Part shown: positions 37,076-45,432 of the stretch, piece after piece
How the letters are laid out: every line of letters starts with the position of its first letter
How positions within the stretch are numbered: the first letter of the stretch is position 1
Origin: QHXW01 sp963752965
Lineage (GTDB): Bacteria; Acidobacteriota; Terriglobia; Bryobacterales; Bryobacteraceae
Reading direction: 5' to 3'
DNA: 64,000 bases
NCBI GenBank assembly: GCA_963752965.1
Contig: CAVWAJ010000008.1
Coordinates: forward strand, 620,001 to 684,000
Translations under genes and position numbers: made by a program
Notes under the pieces: generated by a model
Database searches by the model: none
Seen by the model: the letters and a program-made list of their open reading frames with translations, nothing else
Told to the model about the DNA's origin: nothing

Positions 37076-37991
37076 CTATACAGCGCGAAAGAGGCACTGC
37101 CGATCGCGGAGAGTGCCATGATCCTCAGGGTTGTGGGCATCTTGATTGCAGCGATTGCCCTACCCGGTTCTTCTCGGTCGAGTCCTGACCTGCAAACATA
37201 CTTGCAGCAGAACATCGGATTGAGTCAGGATGAGATCGCTGCCGTCCGAAGCGGACAGCCGGTAGCGAAGGCCTTGCCGTCCCGCACGCCATCCGAAGTC
37301 TTCTTGTTTGGAGCGGTCTACATCCATGCCGCTCCTGAGGCCTACCTCCAGTTTGCCCACGATCTCGAACGACTTCGCAAGCTCCCCAACTATCTGGCGC
37401 TCGGGGTGTTCGCGCATCCTCCACAGCTTTCTCACTTGAAGGGTTTTTCGTTCGACAGAGATGACATTCGTGCCTTGAGGCGTTGCAAGCCCGGCGACTG
37501 TCTGATTCAGATGCCCGCGAGCTCCATCGAGGAGGTTCACCGATCCGTCAATTGGTCTTCCGACGACGTGGACGAACAATTGAATGAACTCCTGAAGAGG
37601 GCGGCACTGCAGCGTCTGCTTGCCTACCAGCGCGAAGGCAATGATGCCCTTGGGGTCTATAACGATAAGCATGACCTGGGGTGGTCCCCTGGGCTGAGAC
37701 AAACAGTTAAGACACTGTTGACCGTTCGCTGTAAATTCATTGTGGCCGATCCCGGAACGGATTTAGGATGGGCGTGCCGGTGAAGCGGAGGCGGGCTCTG
37801 CTGGCGAGCACCCCGCTGAGGAATAGCCGGTCGGAACTCGTCGCGACGATGAGTAGGGCGTAGAACTTCCGGTGCGTCCTTAACAGTCTGGGCCGACCCC
37901 GGCCGGAAAGCGGTACTTCGGTCCAGGCTTTTGAAGTAGGAACACATCGGCCGACAGATTCCGCCATGCCTGAGAAAACGCACGGTCAGTT

Positions 37992-38924
37992 TCATGCCTG
38001 CGCTCCCGCAGCCGCTCGGAGCTTGTCTTCGAACTCCGCCGGCGGCAAGTAACCGAGAGCGGAGTGAAGACGCTTTTGGTTGTAGACCTTCTCCAGAAAC
38101 GTGCCGATTTCGCACCGCGCTTCGGTCAGATCCCGGTATTCGTTGCGGTGAACCTCCTCATATTTCAGGGTTTTCATGAATGATTCGCAGGCCGCGTTAT
38201 CCCACGGATTACCCTTGCGCGACATGCTGATCTGAACACCGTTCTCTTTGAGAAGTCCGGTGTAGTCGCCGCTGGCGTATTGCGAGCCGCGATCGGAATG
38301 ATGCACCAGACCCGGTTCGACTACCCGCCGTGACAAGGCCATGCGCAGTGCGCTCAGCGTCAGTTCATCTTCGAGCGTCCGGTCCAGCGCCCAGCCGATC
38401 ACGCGGCGCGAGTAAGCGTCCAGAACGACAGCCAGAAACACGAACTCTTCGCGAAGCCTGATGTAGGTGATATCGGCGCGCCAGAGCTGATCGACATCGG
38501 TCAGCACCATCTGCCGCGCCAGGTTCGGGTAGACCTTCCGCCCATGATTGGAATCGGTCGTCACGACGAACCTCCGCTTCCGCACACAGAGTAGATTGTC
38601 CTCACCCATCAGCCGGTACACACGTTTCCAGTTCACCGCCCGCCCGCGCCGATGCAACTCGCGGGTGATGCGCCGACGTCCGTAACTGGGCCATTCCAGC
38701 GCCACCCGCTGGATCGCGTCGCGCAGATCCATATCGGAATCGGAGCCCGATTTCCCATTCTCGTCGAAGCGATAGTAGCTGGCCCGGCTCACCCGGGCCA
38801 GTTTCACCATCCGCTTGATCGTCAGTCCGCCGCTGGCCCTCACTTCTTCTTTGACCTTCCGGAAGACCGCGGATTCCCAGCCAGTGCCTGCAACATCCGC
38901 TGTTCCTCGATGTGCTGCAAGCAC
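37992..38924 (-). CDS. IS3-family OrfB (DDE transposase), copy 2
   Basis: Encodes exactly the same 310 residues as 35695-36627, including all three catalytic residues of the DDE core (DITYI, HHSDRG, CESFMKTLK). Confidence 0.92.
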   Translation of the reverse strand: MLAAHRGTADVAGTGWESAVFRKVKEEVRASGGLTIKRMVKLARVSRASYYRFDENGKSGSDSDMDLRDAIQRVALEWPSYGRRRITRELHRRGRAVNWKRVYRLMGEDNLLCVRKRRFVVTTDSNHGRKVYPNLARQMVLTDVDQLWRADITYIRLREEFVFLAVVLDAYSRRVIGWALDRTLEDELTLSALRMALSRRVVEPGLVHHSDRGSQYASGDYTGLLKENGVQISMSRKGNPWDNAACESFMKTLKYEEVHRNEYRDLTEARCEIGTFLEKVYNQKRLHSALGYLPPAEFEDKLRAAAGAQA

Positions 38925-39184
38925 CCCTTCAAAAAATCGATTTCCAGCGCCTGCTGGCCGACCTTCCGTTCCAGTTCCGCCACCCGGCCTTCGGACCAGC
39001 GCTGTTTTCCATTACCTGGAAATGCGTTGCCCGGACCCTGGCGGAACTCCCGGCGCCATCGGTGCAGCACGTTCGGGTTCACTTCCAGCCCGCGCGCCAC
39101 CTCGGCAATTGATACCCCTTGTTCCAGCCGCCGGACGGCGGCCAGCTTAAACTCCTGCGTGAACTGCCTGCGTGACAATCCCAT
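38840..39184 (-). CDS. IS3-family OrfA, copy 2
   Basis: Encodes exactly the same 114 residues as 35435-35779: helix-turn-helix plus leucine zipper. Overlaps OrfB by 85 bases in the -1 frame. Confidence 0.9.
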   Translation of the reverse strand: MGLSRRQFTQEFKLAAVRRLEQGVSIAEVARGLEVNPNVLHRWRREFRQGPGNAFPGNGKQRWSEGRVAELERKVGQQALEIDFLKGCLQHIEEQRMLQALAGNPRSSGRSKKK

Positions 39185-39818
39185 GACTCAATTCTCCATT
39201 CAATGAAAAATGAGTCTTAACTGTTTGTCTCAAAAATGGGGACCAGTCCAACCCCACCGAGGTGTCTCGGCAGTTCGCCTACATGCTCAGCTACGACAAG
39301 GCCTTACCAGGGTACCTGCCGGATTTCTATCGTTACCTTCTCGACTATCCCAAAGGGAAGCCCGAGAACGTCGAAGACACGTTCTATTGGGCAAGGGTGA
39401 AATTCGGACTGAAGCCGACGTTGCGTGTCGTACAAGTGGTGACAATGCACGGGAAGCCTGCCGACCGAATAGCATATGTCATCGCTGAAAAACAGCTCTA
39501 TGCGAGCCACTACTTCGAAACGGCGTTGGACCTCTCCTATTGCATCCGCGACGATGACGACCCGAAACAATCCGGTTTCTATCTGATCACGACCATGGGT
39601 TCCGAGCAGGCGGGTCTGACTGGCGTCAAGGGGTCAATCGTTCGGAAAGCCGCGATGGGACGGTCGGTTTCCAGTCTCCAGGACGCGCTCACGACCATCA
39701 GGAACACGCTGGAAGGTACTCAATAGGCCTTTGAAAATTGAGCCGCCGAGCTCTGGGCGTAGAATGTTGCGCAGATGATGATGCCGCCTTGCGGCAAAAA
39801 CGTGAGCGGTGCCCAAAT

Positions 39819-39960
39819 GTTGGACACCGAGTCCGGAAGTGAGCTCGCTCAGTTTCCAATGCCCACGCCGGGCAGTCGGAAAGTACCTCCACTCTCAGCA
39901 AGTTAGATGAACTTACAGGTTGGCGGCGGGGTTTGGACTGCGACTTGCCCTACACCACAA
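39819..39960 (+). repeat. Upstream block shared with 10617-10765
   Basis: Begins TGTTGGACACCGAGTCCGGA and keeps partial similarity to 10617 onward over about 140 bases with small gaps. It ends just before the ribosome site of the coiled-coil gene at 39976. Taken with the copy before the M50 gene, it looks like a common regulatory region of stress genes. Confidence 0.55.
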
Positions 39961-39975
39961 CGAGAGGAGCGGTTT

Positions 39976-40635
39976 ATGATTCCCAAACCCCAGGAAGTGA
40001 AAGACCATGTGAGTGCGGATTTTGAGGCCCGTAGGAAGGCCTTCCATGAATCGATGGCGAAGGTGCAAAGCCAAATTGACCTCGCCGCCGCGGAGATGAA
40101 CAAACTCCGCACCGAGATGAAAACACAGAGCGCCGATGCCAAGGCGAAGACCGTGGCTCGCGTTGACGAACTGACCAAGGACCTCGATGCGACACGCAAA
40201 GAGCAACAGGAAAAAATCGAAGCACGCCTGAAGGAAATCCACGCTGATATCGAGTCCATGAACGCGGAACTGAAGCACGCGACTACGGAGGGAAAGGTGG
40301 CCGTGGAAGCGAAGGCTAAGACTTTTCGCGAAGAATATGACTCGGCACGGAGCGCCCTGACGGCAAGTCTGGATGCAGAACTCGCGGAGTGGAAGACGCG
40401 CATCGGCGCCACGCTCGATGCAGCGGCTGAGAAGAAAGTGGCCGCGAAGTCCGCCGTCCAAGCAAAGATCGCAGACCTGCAAGCAAAGCACGAGGCCGCC
40501 CAGAAAAAGTTGCATGCCCTGAAGCAGGCTAACGCGGCCGCCTTCAGCGAGTTACAACGCGGAGTACGAGCGGCAATCGCCGAAGTCAAGACCGCGGTGC
40601 AGCATGCTCGCACGGACATCTCCGCTGCTTCGTGA
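39976..40635 (+). CDS. Coiled-coil protein of unknown function
   Basis: 219 residues from ATG 39976 (GAGAGGAG upstream; an upstream ATG at 39907 is less likely). Almost entirely charged heptad helix: Lys/Glu/Ala/Asp-rich with few aromatic residues (FEARRKAFHESMAKVQSQID to VKTAVQHARTDIS). No signal peptide. First gene of a row with DUF1269 and HdeD; resembles the coiled-coil tail of the DUF1269 proteins, so it may bundle with them. Confidence 0.75.
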   Translation: MIPKPQEVKDHVSADFEARRKAFHESMAKVQSQIDLAAAEMNKLRTEMKTQSADAKAKTVARVDELTKDLDATRKEQQEKIEARLKEIHADIESMNAELKHATTEGKVAVEAKAKTFREEYDSARSALTASLDAELAEWKTRIGATLDAAAEKKVAAKSAVQAKIADLQAKHEAAQKKLHALKQANAAAFSELQRGVRAAIAEVKTAVQHARTDISAAS

Positions 40636-40646
40636 GGAGGCCTCCC

Positions 40647-41411
40647 ATGGAGAAACTGATCGTGGTTGTGTTTGATAGCGAGCCCAAGGCCTCTGAGGGC
40701 TCGCAGATCCTTCGAGAGCTGGACAACGAAGGCGAGATCTCCGTTTACGAAGCGCAAATAGTCGCCAGGGAACCCAGCGGTCTTGTGCGCGTGATCGACA
40801 ACACCGATCTGATGGGCGTCCCCATGATCGTCGGTGGCATGGCGGTAGGCGCTCTGGTGGGGCTCCTCGGCGGGCCGATCGGCATGTTTGTTGGCGGTAC
40901 CGCGGGAGCATTGGTCGGTACCATCGGCGATATAGAAGAGACGGGAGTGACCGACGAGTTCGCCAACGAGATTAAGTCGGCGCTGACGCCCGGTAAGGTC
41001 GCTTTGGTCGCGGACATCGCTGAAGACTGGGTGACACCTCTGGATACGCGGATGGAAGGGATTGGAGGTGTGGTGTTCCGCCGGCCGCGCACTCTGGTGA
41101 AAACCACGCAGGAGGACCGCGATGCGGCCGCACACCGGGCCGAGATGGAACACCTCAAGGTGGAAAGGCAGCGGGCGCGGTCAGACCGTCTGGAAAAGAT
41201 CGACGCCAGAATCGACCACCTGCGGGCAAAGCTGGAGGACGCCATTGAGCGCAAGCGTGACAAGATGCGATTGCGCCAGCAACAGCGGGAAGCCAAGATC
41301 CAGGCCCTGCAAGCGAAGGCCGATCAGGCAGAAGGAGAAGTCCGCCGGCGCCAGGAGGCTCGAATCGCCGAACTGCGGAACGACTATTCGGAGAAGGCGG
41401 CCGCGGGTTAG
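40647..41411 (+). CDS. DUF1269 protein with C-terminal coiled coil
   Basis: 254 residues from ATG 40647 with GAGGAGG upstream. DUF1269 domain (1-155): LIVVVFDSEPKASEGSQIL, glycine-rich VGGMAVGALVGLLGGPIGMF, TPGKVALVADIAEDWVTPLDTRM. Then a charged coiled coil (about 160-250). Paralogue of 4403-5215. Followed 55 bases later by an HdeD gene, the reverse gene order of the first cluster. Confidence 0.85.
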   Translation: MEKLIVVVFDSEPKASEGSQILRELDNEGEISVYEAQIVAREPSGLVRVIDNTDLMGVPMIVGGMAVGALVGLLGGPIGMFVGGTAGALVGTIGDIEETGVTDEFANEIKSALTPGKVALVADIAEDWVTPLDTRMEGIGGVVFRRPRTLVKTTQEDRDAAAHRAEMEHLKVERQRARSDRLEKIDARIDHLRAKLEDAIERKRDKMRLRQQQREAKIQALQAKADQAEGEVRRRQEARIAELRNDYSEKAAAG

Positions 41412-41466
41412 GCCTCGGTGCCCAACCTGATCGGCCCGGCAACTACAGCTTTCAAGGAGAACGGCA

Positions 41467-42042
41467 ATGAATGAAGTCCATGTATTGGCAGTCGAGATTC
41501 CGCGCGAACTCGCCCAGAACTGGGGATGGTTCCTGGCTCTGGGTATCGGCCTCGGTGTGTTGGGAGTTCTCGGCATTGTGTATTCGGCCAGAGCCACCCT
41601 CACCTCCATGTACTTCTTTGGAGGGGTGCTAGTGGCAGCGGCAGCGATCGAGTGCGTGAATGCGGTGATGGTCGGAAGATGGAGCGGCTTCTTCCTTCAC
41701 CTGCTCGGCGTTCTGCTTTTTGGTGTCACAGGCTTTCTCCTGCTGAGATACCCGTTGATCAGCGCGGAGAGTATCACTGCGCTCATGGCGGCCTACTTTG
41801 TCATCGGCGGCGCGTTCGAAGTGATTGCTCCGCTCTTCATGAGCTTGCCGGACACCGGCTGGCACGTGCTGAACGGCGCCATCTCGATACTGCTCGGGAT
41901 CCTGGTGCTTGTGCAATGGCCAATTTCCGGCCTGTGGGCCATCGGACTTTTCATCGGCATCGACCTGCTGTTCCATGGCGTCACCTGGACAACATTTGCG
42001 CTCGGTCTGCGGGCGATTAGTGTCGGAAGCGCTTCGCAATAG
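41467..42042 (+). CDS. HdeD family membrane protein (DUF308)
   Basis: 191 residues, six membrane helices: NWGWFLALGIGLGVLGVLGIVY, TSMYFFGGVLVAAAAIECV and so on to GLFIGIDLLFHGVTWTTFALGL. More distant from the two copies at 5.3 and 30 kb than those are from each other. AAGGAGAACGGCA precedes ATG. Inner-membrane stress protein by family. Confidence 0.88.
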   Translation: MNEVHVLAVEIPRELAQNWGWFLALGIGLGVLGVLGIVYSARATLTSMYFFGGVLVAAAAIECVNAVMVGRWSGFFLHLLGVLLFGVTGFLLLRYPLISAESITALMAAYFVIGGAFEVIAPLFMSLPDTGWHVLNGAISILLGILVLVQWPISGLWAIGLFIGIDLLFHGVTWTTFALGLRAISVGSASQ

Positions 42043-42101
42043 TTCGAACGCCGCTTGCTGAACGAAAGAGTGAGCTGGGAGAGTGGGAACCGTGTGGACG
42101 T

Positions 42102-42794
42102 TTGTCCCAAGAATCGGAGCATGACATCGTGGCGGGTATGATCCCATTAGGGGACGCATCTCGAGGGCCCAGACGCTTCCCCATCGTCACAACGGCAATC
42201 ATCCTCGTGAACGCACTCGTCTTCCTGTTGGAACTGATGGGTGGTGACGAATTTGTGAAACAGTGGTCAGTGATCCCCGCCGAGATTGTCGCAGGCCGGC
42301 ACTGGGTCAACATCGTGACAGCGATGTTTATGCACGCCGGCTGGATGCACATTATAGGCAACATGGTGTTCCTATGGGCGTTTGGCCCGGAAGTCGAAGA
42401 CGCGATGGGCCGGCTACGCTACTTGGCGTTTTACTTGCTTAGCGGTCTGGTGGCTTCGCTAGCGCAGATCGTAGCCATGGCGGGTTCCACCGTGCCCAAT
42501 TTGGGCGCCAGTGGCGCGATCGCGGGTGTGATGGGCGCCTTCTTGATCACGTACCCCCATGATCGGGTACGCGTCGTGCTTCTGTTTGGTTGGTTCGCCC
42601 GCATCACTGTTATTCCCGCGGCCCTCTTGATCGGACTCTGGTTTCTCATTCAGCTCTTCAGTCAAGTCGGCGCGGTGGCAGACGTACAGACGGGTGGCGT
42701 CGCTTATGTGGCTCACGTTGGCGGCTTCATCTTTGGTGTCGTCACCGGACGAATCTTTGAGGGCTTCCGGCCCGTCGCCGAATCGGAAACCTAA
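42102..42794 (+). CDS. Rhomboid-family intramembrane serine protease
   Basis: Up to 230 residues; TTG 42102, GTG 42129 or ATG 42138 may be the start, and conservation begins at MIPLGDASRG (42138). Helices include IVTTAIILVNALVFLLELMGG; catalytic Ser lies in GASGAIAGVMGAFL and catalytic His in VAHVGGFIFGVVTGR; WMHIIGNMVFLWAFGPEVEDAMG is the typical L1-H2 region. Cleaves membrane substrates without ATP; substrate unknown. Confidence 0.9.
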   Translation: MSQESEHDIVAGMIPLGDASRGPRRFPIVTTAIILVNALVFLLELMGGDEFVKQWSVIPAEIVAGRHWVNIVTAMFMHAGWMHIIGNMVFLWAFGPEVEDAMGRLRYLAFYLLSGLVASLAQIVAMAGSTVPNLGASGAIAGVMGAFLITYPHDRVRVVLLFGWFARITVIPAALLIGLWFLIQLFSQVGAVADVQTGGVAYVAHVGGFIFGVVTGRIFEGFRPVAESET

Positions 42795-42830
42795 CCGTGT
42801 CGTTAAAGTGATGGGTATAGGAGCATCAAA

Positions 42831-43094
42831 ATGGCATACGTAATTGCAGAGCCGTGCATCGGTGTCAAGGACACCGCCTGCGTTGATGCCTGCCCAATAG
42901 ACTGTATTCACCCCCGGAAGGACGAACCCGGTTATGCGGTCGAGAAGCAGTTCTGTGTCGACCCGAATCAGTGCATTGATTGCGGAGCCAGTGTTCCCAT
43001 CTGTCCCGTTTCAGCCTGCTTCGCACTTGATGAGCTTCCCCAGAAGTGGTCCAACTTCCAGGAAATCAACGCTCAGTACCACAAGCGATGCTGA
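42831..43094 (+). CDS. Seven-iron type ferredoxin lacking one cluster cysteine
   Basis: 87 residues. Cys at 9, 17, 21, 25 and 48, 51, 58 fit the Azotobacter-type 7Fe pattern (3Fe-4S plus 4Fe-4S), but the position that should be the third Cys of CxxCxxC is Ser54 (CIDCGAS, codon AGT). Extra Cys at 42 and 63 might replace it. Electron carrier in the cytoplasm; partner unknown. ATG preceded by AGGAGCATCAAA. Just upstream of the split mutase gene. Confidence 0.85.
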   Translation: MAYVIAEPCIGVKDTACVDACPIDCIHPRKDEPGYAVEKQFCVDPNQCIDCGASVPICPVSACFALDELPQKWSNFQEINAQYHKRC

Positions 43095-43280
43095 GCTATC
43101 GGCCAGCCAAACTTGCCGGCGAAATATTTTTGGTCCCGTGAACGGGAGTATTTGAGATGCACAAAGTTGTCTTGCTCCGCCACGGCGAGAGCGTGTGGAA
43201 CAAGGAAAACCTCTTTACGGGTTGGACGGATGTTGACCTATCGGAAAAGGGCAGACAAGAGGCCAAAACGGCGGGCCTGA

Positions 43281-44725
43281 GAGAATGCCCGGATCTCCGT
43301 TGAAAGTTAGCGACCCTCGACCCTCATAGGCTACGCGACGGCAGTTCGCTTCGCAATCGGCTTCTGGGAAACCGCATTGGTCATGGCGGACAGGAGCACT
43401 GGAATCTGGCGATGGCCGATGACTTTGCGGAACTGCCGCTCGGCAACCAGCAATCCAGATCCAACCCAGCGCTCGATCTGATCGCCGGGCTGCCAGCGTT
43501 TCACGTTCCGGCAGACGGTTTCGACGATGGAGAAGGCAGATTCGATGACGTTGGTGCAGCTCAGTGTCCGGCGGAGTTGATCCGGTACCCGCAGCCGATG
43601 GACTGTGAGCGTCTCCTCCATGCCCTCTTCCAGGCTGCGCGCCGCGCTCGGATTGAGATCCATCAGTTCACGGTGCAATTTCTCCAAGGCGCGTTTGGCG
43701 TCGGAGTACTCCGACATGGCGTAGGCGTTCTGGAGTTTCTTTTTGATATCGCCTTTATGTTCGTCGGGCAAGTGATCCACGACGTTCCGTTTCTTATGGA
43801 CCTGACAACGTTGGATGAAAGCCGCTTCCCCGGCATGGCGGCGCACCGCCGCGTGCAGCGCTTTGCCACCGTCCAGAATGTAAAGCCGCGGCGTCGAAAA
43901 GTCCAACCCTCGCTCCACCAACTCGCCCAACAGAGCGCTCACCACGGTCGCGTTCTCCGTCGCCCCCTCGCGGATGCCCAGCACGGTCTTGGTTCCATCG
44001 CAGCCAATGCCAAGGGCTACGATCATCTGCCGGTCTTTGAATGGAGTCCCGTCGATCAGCACCGCGCATAAGCGCAACTCGCCCAGCGGCCGCTCCATCA
44101 ACTGTTTCACCTTCTCCCGGCTGGCTTCGATGAAGTTCTCACTAACCGCCGACTTCTCGATTCCGTAGGCATTCTGGAAATCCTTCACCACGGCTCCGTA
44201 GTTGCGCGTCGAGAGTCCGCGCATCATCTTGTCCCACACGCTCGCTTGCATTGGCCCACTACGCTGAAACAATTCGTAGCTGCCTAAATGCTGTTCCCGT
44301 TTGTCAGCCGTGCGTAGGCGCGTTCTGCGGATCGGCACCTTCTGGCCGTCCACCACGCAATAACCATCTTCCTTGCCCCAACGCTGTGCCCTGCGCCCTT
44401 CGTGTTGCTGGTGGCGCTCACCGGCCAGCGACTTTACTTCCTCGTCCATCACCAGGTGCATCAGTTCCAGACCAGCCTGCCGCAGCAAGTTGCCCACGCC
44501 CTGCTGTAACAAGCCGACGATCTCGGCCAGCGGAAGGATCATCTGGATGTTGGGATTCTGTTCGATGGCGATCCGGCGGAACTGCTGCACGGCCCGTTGT
44601 TGTTCTATCTGGTATCGTCTCTTCATAGCGACTCTCTCCTTTTTCTTGGCAGAAAAATCGACCCTCGGCCCATTATGGCCGGGGGTTTGAGAGTCGCTAC
44701 TTTCTACGAACTATCGGGCATCCTC
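43281..44725 (-). mobile_element. IS256-family insertion sequence, copy 2 (1445 bp)
   Basis: Same element as 11889-13333, reverse orientation. Flanked by the 8-bp repeat GGGCCTGA at 43273-43280 and 44726-44733. Ends GAGAATGCCCGG and, reversed, GAGGATGCCCGAT. Splits the phosphoglycerate mutase gene. Confidence 0.94.
43331..44626 (-). CDS. IS256-family (mutator-type) transposase, copy 2
   Basis: Encodes the same 431 residues as 11988-13283, with intact DDE residues and the CQVHKKRNVVDHLP hallmark. Confidence 0.95.
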   Translation of the reverse strand: MKRRYQIEQQRAVQQFRRIAIEQNPNIQMILPLAEIVGLLQQGVGNLLRQAGLELMHLVMDEEVKSLAGERHQQHEGRRAQRWGKEDGYCVVDGQKVPIRRTRLRTADKREQHLGSYELFQRSGPMQASVWDKMMRGLSTRNYGAVVKDFQNAYGIEKSAVSENFIEASREKVKQLMERPLGELRLCAVLIDGTPFKDRQMIVALGIGCDGTKTVLGIREGATENATVVSALLGELVERGLDFSTPRLYILDGGKALHAAVRRHAGEAAFIQRCQVHKKRNVVDHLPDEHKGDIKKKLQNAYAMSEYSDAKRALEKLHRELMDLNPSAARSLEEGMEETLTVHRLRVPDQLRRTLSCTNVIESAFSIVETVCRNVKRWQPGDQIERWVGSGLLVAERQFRKVIGHRQIPVLLSAMTNAVSQKPIAKRTAVA

Positions 44726-45432
44726 GGGCCTGATGCTCAAGGAACAGGGATATGACTTCGATATCGCTTTCACGTCAGTGCTGAAACGGGCGATACGCAC
44801 GCTGTGGATCGTGTTGGACGAGATGGACCTCATGTGGATTCCCGTTCAACGGGACTGGCGGCTTAACGAACGACATTATGGGGCGTTGCAAGGTCTCAAC
44901 AAAGCTGAAACGGCAGCGAAGTTCGGGGAACGACAGGTGAAACTCTGGCGCCGGAGTTACGATATTCGCCCGCCGGCGCTGGACGAGGCAGATCCACGTT
45001 ATCCTGGCGAGGATCCACGCTACAAAGGCATCCCAAAACAACAACTTCCCCTCACCGAATGCCTCAAAGACACGGTGGCTCGCTTTCTGCCATGCTGGCA
45101 TGAATTGATTGCGCCTAGCATCAGGTCGGGGAAGCAGGTGTTGATCGTGGCCCATGGCAACAGTCTGCGGGCCCTGGTGAAGTACTTGGAGGACGTCCCG
45201 GAGCACGAGATTGTTGATCTCAACATTCCCACCGGTGTACCGCTAGTGGAGGAACTTGATGACGACCTCAAGTATCTTCGTCATTATTATCTGGGAGATC
45301 CGGTACGAATCCAGCAGGCGATTAACCGAGTGGCAAGCACAGGCAGAACCGATAATTAGACGATCAGTTGAAGACAAATAGAAGACAAGGAGAATAGCGA
45401 CAACTGCCCGAGACTAGTCGCCGGCGGAGCTC

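Larger units (their letters stand above)
37677..39250 (-). mobile_element. IS3-family insertion sequence, copy 2 (1574 bp)
   Basis: Same ends and same length as 35369-36942 but in opposite orientation, 734 bases away. Own 3-bp target repeat ACC at 37674-37676 and 39251-39253, so an independent insertion and not an inversion product. Interrupts the secreted-protein gene. Confidence 0.92.
37118..39726 (+). pseudogene. Secreted protein of unknown function, split by IS3 copy 2
   Basis: The 5-prime part 37118-37676 encodes a signal peptide (MILRVVGILIAAIALPGSSRS) and 186 codons; the 3-prime part 39254-39726 encodes 157 codons. Removing IS copy 2 (37677-39250) and one 3-bp ACC repeat joins them in frame (...NDKHD-PTEVSRQFAY...) to a 343-residue protein. 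Features: QTYLQQNIGLSQDEIAAVRSGQPVAK near the start, an alpha/beta-looking middle and a positively charged end. No known domain recognised. A truncated exported fragment could still be made. Preceded by the shared upstream block. Confidence 0.85.
43157..45359 (+). pseudogene. gpmA: 2,3-bisphosphoglycerate-dependent phosphoglycerate mutase, split by IS256
   Basis: 5-prime part 43157-43280 encodes the active-site start (VVLLRHGESVWNKENLFTGW, with the catalytic His of RHG). The 3-prime part 44734-45359 encodes FDIAFTSVLKRAIRTLW, RDWRLNERHYGALQGLNK and AHGNSLRALVKYLE. Removing the IS and one 8-bp repeat joins them in frame (TAGL-MLKEQGYDF) into 249 residues, the usual GpmA length. As it stands no complete enzyme can be made; glycolysis would need another phosphoglycerate mutase elsewhere in the genome. 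Confidence 0.92.

Noticed and set aside
35369..39250. IS3 pair as product of one inversion
   Set aside because: Each copy has its own matching 3-bp repeat (GAG/GAG and ACC/ACC), so two separate insertions explain the data better.
39903..41153. Minus-strand frame of 416 codons over the coiled-coil and DUF1269 genes
   Set aside because: The plus-strand genes have good ribosome sites and known domains; the minus frame is Ser/Ala/Arg low complexity.
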